A stretch of 31,710 nt of DNA. It comes from Kipferlia bialata. Lineage: Eukaryota > Fornicata. This document shows, piece after piece, positions 11,501 through 21,800 of the stretch. Position 1 is the first letter of the stretch. Every line of letters begins with the position of its first letter. The DNA lies in assembly GCA_003568945.1 (NCBI GenBank), contig BDIP01000100.1, positions 1-31,710 of the forward strand. The letters run 5' to 3'. The notes beneath the pieces were generated by a model. The model was not told the DNA's origin. It ran no database searches and saw only the letters and a list, made by a program, of their open reading frames with translations. The translations under genes were made by a program, and so were the position numbers.

Positions 11501-13622
11501 TACAGGATTTCGGTATACAGCATTGGTTTATAGTAGTTCTCACCTTAGGTACCAGAGACCCATCCTTGCTCATTAACTCCATATTCGTCATTGGTGGACT
11601 GACCGGACCCCACTGTAGCCTATCGTTAGTAACGATTCGTTACACTCTATCGATTGTCTTAAGGGTAAATGCCACTAACTAAATGATCTATTTCACAGTC
11701 ACTACGTATAGTAATTGAGAGAGTAATATTATGCATAAATAGAGTATTGCCACAGGTAATATTACTGCCAGTATACAAGTGTGTGTATGTATGTACATAT
11801 CTACATGTATATACAAGGGAGAGCAAATATAGTATATATCTCATACCTCTCTTCGTCTGTCATGTACAGTGTGTGGTTCACTATGCTGGATACAAAGGAC
11901 ACAAGGGTGGAGTGGATGGGGAGGCAGTCCGGGGTCTTCAGTAGGACCTGATTGTTAGGCTCTAGTGTCTGTCTGCCTTCATCATTACATTGCTATAGGT
12001 ACTATCTGGTGTACAAGGGTCACCTTCGACGATTGCTATAGGTACTATCTGGTGTACAAAAGAATAGTATCCATTATGCGTATGGAAGCAATACATATAT
12101 TCCACATTGGTTCTCCGATACGTGTACATAGATGTAGATGGACAGGTGTCTACACTATAGTCTGGATCACGGTGTGGTAGACACCTAATAAGAGAAGAAT
12201 AACTTATACCTTAATCGTCTGTAATAGGTCATCTGCGTGTGTAACCGCCACCGTCTGGAAGGTTGTAGGGTGCACTAGCAGGTTGGACACGGGTAGTGTG
12301 ACAAACAACCCATCCAGCAAACACTGCAGACCATGTAGAGCCTTGCGTTGCAGCGTAAGATTCTTGGGAAACCTACACGATATGTAGCATAGGGCCTGGT
12401 AGTACAATTGCCACCCTAGGCTGACCCTGCCTATTCCCATGGATATCGTCTGGTACTCATGTTCATAGTCAGTGTCACCCCTAGCTTTCGCAGTAAGCAG
12501 TGCTAGTACTATTGGCCTCATGGCTGCCTCTCTCTCAACAGGACAGTGGCACTCGGGTAGGTTGTATCCAAGGCTAGGGTCTCTGGATAACAACCACCGC
12601 ATCTCTTCATAGAGTGCAGCTACCACTGCGTCTCTATGCGGGGACCTCTCCACCCTGAGCGCTGTAAGGTACATCACACCCACCCTATTGACGTGGTTAC
12701 GCGGGAGATAGAGGACAAAGGGTGGTATCCCGACCTCGCCAGTGACAGGGTCCTTCACTCGTTTCTGCAGCTTGAGGCCAGGAGGGTATGTCATGACTGG
12801 ACACAACCACGTTACCAGACACACACCACATACACGGTGGACAACCAGTATCCTCCACACAGTGTGAGTGTAGGTACCTGGGCTATACATGGAGCATAGC
12901 ACGAGGCTGAGTAGAGTGACAGCATGTGTGGATATGTAGGTAGTCCAGGCAGGTGTCGAGTATACACCGAGGGACAGCCACCAGCCGGTAGCACTCTCCA
13001 TCGCCCCTCTATAGCATGTCTCTGCTCGCCTTAACCCCCATGGAAGTATCAACAGTGTGAGACATAGTGGGAGAGCACACCATAATGTGACTGTAGACAC
13101 ATACTCTGGAGAGAGGCTGCTAGGGTATATGATGTCTCTCAACAGTAGGCCTGTCCCACAGCCAATGGAGAGAGAGACAGCAGGGCGTATCCAGTATAGA
13201 AAGGGGTCGAAGGCTGGTACAAGGCCCGCTATTACGTGAAGCAGCTGTCTGGCAACTATATAGGAGGGCGCTAGTAGGAGGTATAGTGTTAGCCTCATTG
13301 AGACTGAAGGTACTGTACACTCTACAGTGGTACTTCTACTGAAGCTGGTAGCACTGTGCGTCCATACTGGGAAGGACAGCACTAAACAAAGCAGATACAC
13401 GACGTAGAAGACATTGTCTCTCTGGTATCAGAGAGAGAGGACCCAATGTAAGTGTATAAAATGAGACCTTGTGTAGCTACTATGTGTTAATGCATGGCTT
13501 TGTGTGCATATTGTATGACCTTGGAGTTCAGCATCACAGGGGTAGAGTCTCAGCACCGTGAGGGTGGCGTGTCTCTGGTACGTCAGTCTCTCTCTCTCAC
13601 TCTCTCTCTCCCGTCCTGCCAA
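5522..13622 (-). CDS. very large multi-pass membrane protein, about 25 exons
   Basis: Minus-strand exons, 5' to 3': about 13520-13622 (start uncertain), 12210-13417, one unresolved near 11990-12075, 11847-11947, 11544-11619, 11312-11420, 10968-11054, one unresolved near 10770-10880, 10673-10758, 10385-10462, 10160-10236, 9970-10106, 9482-9798, 9228-9324, 8986-9087, 8742-8815, 8507-8615, 8311-8380, 7996-8199, 7865-7931, 7328-7401, 6968-7014, 6902-6922, 6646-6717, 6101-6134, 6013-6072, 5605-5635 (or open to a TGA at 5522). Phases match along the chain from 10758 down to 5635, with over 1,000 residues in all. Six or so hydrophobic segments lie in the first 230 residues of the long exon. Others are near 8507-8615 (LQLLVLLSSVATS) and 6968-7014 (LHILFLLAVDVLTV). 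The middle is soluble and mixed-charge. I recognise no catalytic motif and name no family. Start and 3' end are uncertain. Confidence 0.68.
5690..5728 (-). repeat. decayed third copy of exon 6013-6072
   Basis: On the minus strand GGACAACCTTTCGGGACAG and TTGCAGAAGTATAGG match GGACTACCTATCGGGACAG and TTGCAGATGAAGAGATAG of exon 6013-6072. The frame contains a stop. It lies further downstream than the 5883-5944 copy. Confidence 0.6.
5883..5944 (-). repeat. whole-exon duplicate of 6013-6072
   Basis: On the minus strand this segment has an acceptor (GATAG), an open 21-codon frame YAGLPVRAVTDEEIVEALYQ and a GTCATG donor-like site. Exon 6013-6072 encodes YAGLPIGTVADEEIEGLCRQ with the same phases. 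The two could be alternative or serial exons. The protein-level divergence makes this unlike the edge copies. I left it out of the main gene model. Confidence 0.6.
6190..6226 (-). repeat. decayed copy of exon 6101-6134
   Basis: Plus-strand CCAAATGAGAACGAAGG and GTAGCCTAA correspond to CCAACTGAGAACCAAGG and GCGGCCTTA at the exon. It lies upstream of the exon in transcription order and keeps the acceptor side. Confidence 0.55.
6400..6456 (-). repeat. 12-base tandem repeat, about 4.7 units
   Basis: Units AGTAACTTCTCT / AGTAACTTCTTT on the plus strand. Translated from the minus strand it reads KLLEKLLKKLLKKLLEKLL, an amphipathic pattern. It falls between exons 6646-6717 and 6101-6134 and is probably intronic. 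A possible exon just left of it (about 6336-6382, reading SYSLRSGCYHSSR) would need a GC donor. Confidence 0.8.
7107..7246 (-). repeat. two exon 3'-end copies between exons 7328-7401 and 6968-7014
   Basis: At 7211-7240 the minus strand repeats the last 30 bases of exon 7328-7401 (TGTGCAACGCAGTCAGGCC..GGAAG/GTAT) with one change. At 7110-7128 it repeats the last 16 bases of exon 6968-7014 (GTACTCACTGTTAG/GTACG against GTACTCACTGTCAG/GTAGC). The second is an exception to the usual rule because it lies upstream of its source exon. Confidence 0.75.
7429..7447 (-). repeat. exon-edge copy (5' edge of exon 7328-7401)
   Basis: The minus strand reads GACGTGCCCAGACT against the exon start GTCGTGCCCAAACT. 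It lies upstream of the exon in transcription order. Confidence 0.55.
7634..7790 (-). repeat. two downstream copies of the 3' end of exon 7865-7931
   Basis: Plus-strand CCCCGTCTGGCTCCCCTATG..GCACTGGGCACTAC..GTCTCAC occurs at about 7640-7680 and 7745-7788, matching the exon at 7865 onwards. Both keep a donor (AC on the plus strand) and lie downstream of the exon on the minus strand. Steps are about 110-120 bases. Confidence 0.9.
10555..10600 (-). repeat. diverged copy of the 3' end of exon 10673-10758
   Basis: The minus strand reads SWVMPYYNG, then a GTAGGA donor, against the exon's NWMMSYCEG. It lies downstream. The frame is open but the phase does not fit insertion as an extra exon. Confidence 0.5.
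11127..11245 (-). repeat. two downstream copies of the 3' end of exon 11312-11420
   Basis: Minus-strand copies: about 11203-11243 reads SPDESSDDIGAVG, identical in protein to the exon end, with CCC/CCT and GCA/GCT as synonymous changes. About 11128-11165 reads SDENGDDVWEVG, diverged but open. Both keep GT donors. The nearer copy is fresh and the farther one is decayed. Confidence 0.85.
11990..12060 (-). repeat. duplicated 28-base segment in an unresolved exon zone
   Basis: ATTGCTATAGGTACTATCTG followed by GTGTACAA occurs twice on the plus strand (from about 11989 and 12032). On the minus strand it reads TTGTACACCAGATAGTACC and CTATAGCAAT, with a GTAATG donor after one copy. One copy is probably an exon joining the 12210-13417 exon to 11847-11947, but neither joins both in frame. 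Confidence 0.7.
12210..13417 (-). CDS. long 5' exon of the large minus gene, N-terminal membrane domain
   Basis: A single open exon of 402 codons, by far the longest in the window, where most exons are 45-120 bases. The first half is strongly hydrophobic, with about six likely membrane spans (for example VVYLLCLVLSFPVW, LTLYLLLAPSYIVARQLL, WCALPLCLTLLILPWGL, HAVTLLSLVLCSM, VCGVCLVTWLCPVM). The second half is soluble and helix-rich, ending LLQTIK before a GTATAAG donor. The open frame continues upstream to a TGA at 13428-13430. An acceptor at 13417/13418 (AGAGAG) joins in phase 1 to the preceding exon end ..DAELQ/G. There is no in-frame ATG at the front of this exon, so it is not the first exon. 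Confidence 0.8.
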
Positions 13623-14133
13623 TGCTCTTCTCTCTGAGAGAGGAGAGATAGAGCGATGAATCAGGCGGTTCAGACTATTGTACGTGTGTACAGTCTCGAG
13701 TTGAGGGTATCATTTGTCATTCAAAGAAGGTATCTTTTGTCATACTATAATACACTATCATACCATACCATATCATATCTGTACACACGAATTGATGGTG
13801 TGCAGTAGGCACGCATCAGTGAAGGTATCATGTGTGGACACAGTACTATTGGATCACCGTAGAGTATTTATGATATATATACACCACACGACCAGGCATC
13901 AATGATTCAAGGCATTGTCATTGTTTGACACACCAACACCATACTAGGGAAGAGATGCAAGCAGCAACAGACTATTAACAATAGGCTATAACATATTGTG
14001 ACCGAGCAGAGGATAACTTCTCGATTGTGCTGAGATCAGACATCAGAATGATCCAATCATTATGATTGTCGAAACGTTCTAACGTGCGAGTAAGTTGACA
14101 GGACGAACTGAACTATCTTCTCTCTGTCCTTCC
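13623..14133. promoter_or_regulatory. divergent intergenic region
   Basis: Separates the 5' end of the large minus gene from the ATG at 14134 of the next plus gene, so it should hold both promoters. A GAGAGA tract lies near 13636-13652 and AT-rich stretches near 13740-13790. No TATA box or other element can be assigned with confidence, and an extra 5' exon of the minus gene could be hidden here. Confidence 0.45.
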
Positions 14134-15490
14134 ATGGCAACTCAGCTTGGGGATGTGGTGGCTGAGATGAGGGAACAGATGGTGAGAGTATACTTCTATA
14201 ACACATTCATACGACATGTATTAGTATCGTTAGGTGTCTGTATTGAGTATCCCGAAGGGATCTCTCTCTCACTCTCTCTCTCTTTCTGACTGCTGCGATG
14301 TGGGAACAGATGGTCAGTGGTTATGTACAGGATTTATACTTACATGGATATATACCACTCCACATATGCCAATGTGGGATCCTTAGCATATGTACATTGG
14401 AGAGTATTGTGGCTGAGGTTTAACCTCAGCCTGAGGTTATAGTTGATGCTCTCAGCTAACGACATATACACCTCTATTTTCACCTCTATTTACGTAGTTT
14501 GATGTGTCAATATTCTCTATGTCTCCCACCCCCTCCCCCATACGTCTCTCCATCACTCTATCTTTGGCTCACCCTCCCTTCCTATGCCATTCTGACTATG
14601 ATGGCCTTGATCTATAGTCTCTCTCTATTTCCCCCCCCCTCTCTCTCCCTCTGTCTCTCCCTCTGTCTCTCTCTCTGTTTGTCTCGGTCTCTGTCTCTCC
14701 GCCTCTCTCTCTCTTTTCGCACTTCTTTCTTTCTATCTCTCTCTCTCTCTATCTACACCCTTCTTAACCCCAGGCCACTTTGAACAGGAGGGACATGGAG
14801 AGAGAGCGAGAGGTTAGAGAAATGAGAGTGGAGATTGACAGGTATATACATGTATATGTATTTATGTGTATGTGTGTACGTATGTATATATTTCTCTCTG
14901 TCTGTCCTATACATCTTACCCTCTATACCCCAGGCTCATACACAGTCTCCCCCCACATTTAGATTAGTGAATGGACATATATGTTCAATCTCGCTATGTG
15001 TGCAAACATCACACACACATATATGTATATGTATATATATGTATATTTCTAACCGTCTAGGCTCCAAAGACGTGTTGCTGACATGGAGACCCAGAGGGCA
15101 CAGACCAGGTATTATATATTGTATACTGTATATATAGTATTTCTATGTAATATGTACTACTATGTATTCACATTGAATACCAGCTAGTCTATACAATGTA
15201 TAGTATACATACTCTATATATACTCTATACATACTACGCACATATTCTATATACATAATATAGTATATGGACATTCAGATGCCACAGACAATGTATAGAG
15301 CAAGTCTCTCGCCCTCTCTCTATCTCTCTGTCTCTCATTGCTAGCCCCTGTACCTCTGCCCGTCCTGGCAAACTCTCGCTCTCTCTCTCTCTCTCTCTAT
15401 ATATATATGTGTGTATGTATGCATAAAAATCTTCTCATGTCCAGTACCTCTGCCCGTCCTGGCAATACGCCTCAGGGCCCTGTGATGGTG

Positions 15491-15532
<42 letters not shown>

Positions 15533-16037
15533 TCTCTCTTTCTCTGTTTACTGAATGAGTAGGTAAGACCTCTAAACATACATGGTATCAAAATATATAA
15601 TATATATATTGACATGTCTCTGTACATATCTCCATACATAAGTATTCTTCGACAAGTAATGCAATTACATGCACATTTACATACATGTCGATGTATATAT
15701 ACATCAACACACATATTACCTTATATATATACACACATATATATATTAATACTTGATCATGTATATATATACATACTGCTCACTCCAGACCCATCGAGTC
15801 CACACAAGGGAGAAGGCCACAGAGTACACGTTCCCAGAGGTATTGGTATATACCATACATACTATACGTGTATGCTCTGGTATGATACTATAAAATCCCA
15901 GAGGTATATGAATTTTGGGATAAAAGTACCTCCAGTATCCGTCAGGTCCCATTACCATCAGTGCTTACCCTATCTCTCCCACCGATCTCTCCTATACATA
16001 TATATACCTTTTCTCTCTTTCCTCCTGGTCCCTCCCT

Positions 16038-16090
<53 letters not shown>

Positions 16091-16309
16091 ATATATATAT
16101 ATATTAACATTATTAAATATATTTATATTTATCGATATTAGTACGTATGTACTGCTGGACGATGGAAAGCAGGTAGTGTATGTGGTTTTATGCATATATA
16201 AGTACATCACATATGTGTTACTATATACATTGCACAAGGTCTCACTGTAGGACTGGGGCATGTGGTCCTGGTTCAACACCACTCTGTCTCTCTCTCTCTC
16301 TCTCTCTCC

Positions 16310-16341
<32 letters not shown>

Positions 16342-18335
16342 TATGAGGGTGTGTATATATATCTCACCCCCCAGGACTGGGGCATGTGGTCCTGGTTCAA
16401 CACCACCCTGGCAGAGACACGGGCACAGGACAGAAAGGTTCGATGTAACAATGTAGTGTACCGATGCATAGAGTGTTTTATGTACATGCCGTCTGACCCT
16501 TCAGGCCCTCCTTGCGTTCCACCACCCCCCTGGTGTCATTGAACTGGCAGGCATAGACGACACGCTGCCCCACTGTGACAAGCAGGTATATTATCTGATA
16601 GTGAGTGCCTATCTTGGTAGTCTCAAATAGGTTCCTCATATGCATAGAAGTACTTGGAGCCTAGGGCTACTTCGGACTCTCTTCACCTTACCGACATATG
16701 TGTTGCATAGTAGTATATGTATACGTATCGTATATATGGATATGGATACAAATTCTGACACCCTGCCCCACTGTGACAAGTGGGTGTGGATAATAGTATA
16801 TTTTGATATACCGTTCTTATGATTGTAAACTGGTATCCAGTGAATGTAGTCTGGCATTGTAACAATCATCCCCTCACTCCAGTACGAGCTGTATCTCAAC
16901 GAGTACAAGGACGTCATCATAGGGGGACTGGCTGGTAAGACATACTGATATTTCATCTATATGCCTATGTGGGGATATATGAGTGTATAGTATCTCTCAC
17001 CCTCAGGCCACACCCACACTGACTCCTTCCGTGTCAGTTCCACCAACACCACATCAGTAGATGGGGATAGGGTCCCTGGCACAGTGGTATGGGTGGCTGG
17101 TGCTGCCACTGCCTACAGTGCCCAGAACCCAAGCATGAGGGTGTTCACATACGACAAGGAGTCATACGAGATCACAGGTATATATCAATAGTATTGCATT
17201 GTAGTGTTTGATTATGAATCCGGTGTCTCTAACCCCAGACTACCTAGTGTACTACTATGACCTCGATCGGTCCAATGATGCCGGGGTGCCCATCGTAGAA
17301 GAGCTGTACAGGGCAAGGTGAGTGCATATTGTATCTATATGTATATATGTACATATATATATATATATATATGCTGTATATATGTATATATACTCATGTG
17401 CGATGGGTGCCCATAGTAGAAGAGCTGTACAGGGCAAAGTGAGTGAAACAATGCAATGTATACACGTGTATACGTATATATATACTTGTCTCTCAGATAT
17501 ATCTACACTCATCATGGTTATAGTTACATTTGTCATTCCTATACTCGTGTCATATCCTTACCATGCACCTGTACTCCCTGCCCGACAAGAGTATAGAACA
17601 CGTTACATTTCATATGTTGTATACACCAGATATGCCCTATATAGACCCTTATCTGAGTTATCAAATATATGTATGTGTATGTGTGTGTGTATGTATGTAT
17701 GTTCTTTCCCACCCCAGGCACCTGTACTCCCTACCTGACATGTCTGCTGACAGCTGGTACCAGCTGGGGATGGACCTGCAGGTATATACTAATTGTATGG
17801 AATGTATATATAACTCCCCCCGCCCCTTTCTCTCCCTCTAACCCCCCAGGGCACCGACGAGTACCTCTTTGCAGCATACTACGACAACTTCTTTGTGACA
17901 GCAGACGACATGCACCCCATCAACAACGGTATGACATATATGTTGTATATATGTATATATATGTGTTGTATATATATATGTATATGTAACAATGTATGTA
18001 TGATAATATGAATAATGACATGTACCCCATCATCCAACTCGCCGCATATTATACTGATACACTGATCTGACCCCAGGCTACCATGCCCTGCTGTCCTGTG
18101 CCACCACAGAGTGGACAATGCATGTACGTGTTTGTGTATGTATATATATATTTATATCTATATGAGTGTGAATATAAGGTTGTGTATTTTAGTAATTGTG
18201 AACCTAGTACTTTGTGAACCTAGTACTTTGTGCCGTGTTCGTGTACTAAAATTGTGTGTATATACATGTACTCACCGACTTCCTAACCCCCAGGACTTTG
18301 GAGACTGCACCAACAGGGTGAACCCTCCGGTGTGA
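14134..18335 (+). CDS. acid sphingomyelinase-like phosphoesterase (C-terminal half) with N-terminal coiled coil
   Basis: Exons: 14134-14181 (ATG start, MATQLGDVVAEMREQM), 14774-14841, 15061-15108, 15445-15487, 15789-15839, about 16142-16172, 16375-16437, 16505-16585, 16883-16934, 17007-17177, 17239-17317, 17718-17781, 17850-17928, 18077-18123, 18294-18335 (TGA). Phases match except at 16142-16172, which is one base off. The first four exons encode a charged coiled coil. The rest matches the C-terminal half of the calcineurin-like acid sphingomyelinase family: YVLLDDGK, WFNTTLAETRAQDRKALLAF, the metal-binding HHPPG, then GHTHTDSF, and the family's C-terminal part (NPSMRVFTYDKESYEITDYL). Family enzymes need seven metal ligands. 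The three histidines of HxPPG and GHxH are here. The Asp-x-His, Asp and Asn ligands of the N-terminal half are not found in any exon. No signal peptide is seen, although the family is normally secreted or lysosomal. It could be an inactive or partner-dependent protein, or two genes lying end to end. Confidence 0.78.
14290..14316 (+). repeat. exon-edge copy (3' edge of exon 14134-14181)
   Basis: TGCGATGTGGGAACAGATGG then TCAGTGG repeats GAGATGAGGGAACAGATG/GTGAG about 120 bases downstream. Confidence 0.65.
15351..15374 (+). repeat. exon-edge copy (5' edge of exon 15445-15487)
   Basis: GTACCTCTGCCCGTCCTGGC then AA repeats the exon start exactly before running into CT repeat. It lies about 92 bases upstream. 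Confidence 0.85.
16248..16291 (+). repeat. exon-edge copy (5' edge of exon 16375-16437)
   Basis: TAG then GACTGGGGCATGTGGTCCTG and GTTCAACACCACTCTG repeats the first 36 bases of the exon, with one synonymous change (ACC/ACT). It keeps an acceptor, then passes into CT repeat. The step is about 124 bases. Confidence 0.9.
16757..16790 (+). repeat. exon-edge copy (3' edge of exon 16505-16585)
   Basis: ACACCCTGCCCCACTGTGAC then AAGTGG/GTGTGG repeats the exon end (ACACGCTGCCCCACTGTGAC, AAGCAG/GTATAT) downstream. Confidence 0.85.
17402..17445 (+). repeat. exon-edge copy (3' edge of exon 17239-17317)
   Basis: GGGTGCCCATAGTAGAAGAG then CTGTACAGGGCAAA/GTGAGTG repeats the last 35 bases of the exon with two changes. 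It lies about 120 bases downstream and keeps the donor. Confidence 0.9.
17565..17595 (+). repeat. exon-edge copy (5' edge of exon 17718-17781)
   Basis: GCACCTGTACTCCCTGCCCG then ACAAGAG repeats the exon start (GCACCTGTACTCCCTACCTG, ACATG). The first two changes (CTA/CTG, CCT/CCC) are synonymous. Confidence 0.8.
18014..18035 (+). repeat. exon-edge copy (3' part of exon 17850-17928)
   Basis: TGACATGTACCCCATCATCC resembles CGACATGCACCCCATCAACA at the exon end, about 100 bases downstream. The donor has decayed. Confidence 0.6.
18196..18231 (+). repeat. 17-base direct duplication in the last intron of gene 3
   Basis: GTGAACCTAGTACTTTGTG occurs twice in direct succession. No exon counterpart was found. 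Confidence 0.8.
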
Positions 18336-18843
18336 GACATGGACATGGTTGTGACAAGGAGTGACAACGTGTGAGATGAGACAAGGTCTATATTGTTGAG
18401 AAAGACGTTGAAGAGAGATTCTATTTAGTATGTTAGTGTGTTAGGTTGTTTTGTATCTGCCTGTGATGGATACTATGTCAATAGACAACTGTGTTAGAGA
18501 TGAAGGATAAAATTTGAATTGTTGACCAAGGGTACGTATTGTTTGTATGAGGAGAGAAAGACAGAGAGAGAGAGATGTTTTGGAGTAAAGTTACCATAGA
18601 TACACATAAATATCTACCTTGGTGGATCGGAGAGAGAGAGTAAGTGGGGAAGCATGGCTCGAAAAAGAGCCTTTGCTGCATGATATGATACTATGAGGTG
18701 CACTAATTGTGACTGTACTTTTGTGCCATTTCCGCACTGAATTGAAACAACTCTCCAGCGAGTTGCACTGACCAGAGAAAGACCTCTCTCTACAACACTG
18801 TGTAACGGGCAGCTGACTTCAGTGTTAGCTGCACGCTGACACG
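18336..18843. other. intergenic region between genes 3 and 4
   Basis: Both flanking genes point right. A GAGAGA run lies near 18550-18580. No coding exon, RNA gene or clear polyadenylation signal is visible. It should contain the end of one transcript and the promoter of the next. Confidence 0.5.
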
Positions 18844-21800
18844 ATGATCACTGGTGTGAAAGGTGGGTAGAAGAGGGAGATGTGTATCCAAAGCAGGACG
18901 GTGTATGTGAGAGGGTCAGCGATATGTCTAGTTTGGTGAGACACCCATCTCACCATTGCCCACACATATCCACAAAATACAGCCATATAGTATCTACTCT
19001 TCTGTGAACAGATCACGTATATTACTCATAACAGCATCCCCCTCCCCCCTCCCCCCCCCTCCCTCCTAGTATATATGTAGTGTCACTATAGTGTTCAGTT
19101 TCTTGGCATGTCAACATACTACCTCAGCTTACTCACCCAACTACTCACTTACATATACAAAATTACTTCCTATACTGACATTTAGCCTTATTAGGCCTTG
19201 CTCTGGTAGCCGGGTGTCTGTGTGGCTGCAACAAGATGGACTACTTTGTCAGGTGCATACATATACAATACAGCAGTTACTCTCTCTCTCCCTCTCTGAC
19301 TTTCTCTGTCATTGCGTCTTATGTTCTATTACTTTTATACGTTCTGACAATAGTAGCTCTTTTGGGACTTAGCTATCTCTGAGAGAGAGGGTACTCTCTC
19401 TCTTTCTGCCCCCCCCCCCCCATTCCCTCTCTGACTCTATCCTCCTGTACTATGCATCAGTGACTCCTCAGGTGTATTTCGTCTCCCTCTATGGCTCTCT
19501 CCCTCTCCCGCTCAATACATGCCTCTCCTGTATTCTCCCATAGTATTATTCAATATACTATGTATTTATATGATATACCCTAATATACAGTCATATAGTA
19601 ACATTCCAGACCGTTATAATATATGTGTGTGTCCTTACATCAGTGGCTCTTCTGGCACCTTTGGCCTTGATCCCTTATGTACTTATACATATATATATAT
19701 ATTAATGTCTTTGGATATTATGTGTTGATATCTATATACACTTATACCAGTGGCTCTTCTGGCACCTTTGGCCTGGAGGCCGATCAGTATGATGTCGGTC
19801 TAGATACATCATGGGTACGTAAAGTACATACAATATGTAGTAACAGTATAAATATACTCTGGATACATATAGCATATATATATATATATATACTATATAT
19901 TGTGTTGGTCCGGACACATCAAACCTATACATGAATGTAACTTCCATTAGCATGATTGTATGAATAGACGGGTATATATATGTGTACCGTAATTAATCAT
20001 GTAGTGCCTGCCCTCTTACCCCTAGACCTGAGTATATAATGTATACATATATACTTGTCTCTATATATATGTCATAACCATAGCATGCTCACCCCCTAGG
20101 CCATATGTGGGAAGGGTTCTCTCACCAGACTCCACCTGTCAGGAGTCATGGTCAGCTGGGACGATGTCAACATATACACGGTATGCCATAATCTATTATA
20201 TATATAGATATCTTAATACATTTATTAATTATTACAGTATGACATTGTATACACAGTATGCGAGCTGGGACGACGTCAACATATACACGGTATGGCATTG
20301 CCTAGATATCGTATATAGCCATGTAGAGTATAGTATATCCATGGACTCTATATGATTATACTGGACATATACTGCACTCATTCTGGACACAAACTGGTCA
20401 TATACTGGTCTTATAGTGGACATATACTGGCCATATAGTGTACATGTACTGTGCATTCTTAATACATTGTTAACCCCCAGGGCTACAGAGGTGGAGACGG
20501 CTCTGTCTGCCTGGACAGCTTCCCTCAGGTATAGTGTGTATATACATATATATACATATAAGTTTATATTATGGTCCCACAGATGGGGTCAACTTCTGAT
20601 TCCTTTGCCTCATTATTTCGCCATGTCTTCTCTTACTCTCTCCTTCCCGTACATCCTTCTCTATCTAAGACACACAGTCACTATGTCATATATATAGTAC
20701 AGACCACATCAAGTATTCTCTCACTCCCAGGAGCTGGAGGGTGACTTTGGGTACAACCTGAATACATATTGTGTAGTAATATATATATACCATATATTTA
20801 CAATATACTATATAATATATATGATCTAAGGGTAACCTCACTGTCTAGGAGTTGGAGGGTGACTTTGGGTACAACATGGTCATTGACCGAAACACCAGCA
20901 GTTATAAGAACTGCGTTGTGGGTGAGTGCACAGTGTGGGAGCGAATAACGATATCTGGAATATATGTATCTATTAGAGATTGACTCATATCCTTATACAG
21001 AATAGTCTTATCCCTACTGTCTACCCGTGATTATCCTTAGTGGAGCTTCTCTTCGTTATATATATGTGTATATATTGAGATGTACCAGTTAGACTCTATG
21101 CTTGCTGAACTATTAGTTTAGAGAGAGAGAGTATATGTCTTCTTGCTCTCACCCTAGTCTGGTTGCACACCCGACACTTTGCAGGAGACACGGCACCAGA
21201 CTACTACGGGTAAGCATCATATGTATATATATAGATATACACCAATGGTATAGTGTATATATCGTATGTATATTATAGATACTACTCTATGGAAGGGACA
21301 CGGCCCCGGACTATGGGTGTGTAAAGCAGATATATGGTTGTATATGACTTTGTGTGCGTTGTGCACTTACACATATTCATATACTATGTACTCACTATGT
21401 GTGAATGCTCCCTTAGCTTATATTTGTTTAGACTCTCCCTACATAGTACAACTACTGTCTTCAACACACGAGGGTCCCTGTCCCTCCGTCTCTTCATGTT
21501 CTACTCTAACCCCCCTAGCTTCCAGTGCTCCGTCGTTCTATGTGGCGATTAGCTATGTATCTTGCGAATACTATTCATATCTCCCTAAGTGTATGTCTTA
21601 CCCCCAATATTTCCTTGACTCCTAGCTTCCAGTGCTCCTTCGTTGGCTGTGGCGACGCTGACTCCTGTCCGTACATACCAGACGGCACGAACACATACAG
21701 GCACGGACAGTGAGTATATATGTATTATACTATAATCATGCTACAATATATGGATTCGGCATGCCTCGGTTTCACATATATATATATATATATATATCCC

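Noticed and set aside
19195-19252. Alternative frame reading SGSRVSVWLQQDGLLCQ, also open in paralogue 2
   Set aside because: It is open in both genes but joins the next exon into a stop; the NKMDYFV frame joins in phase in both.
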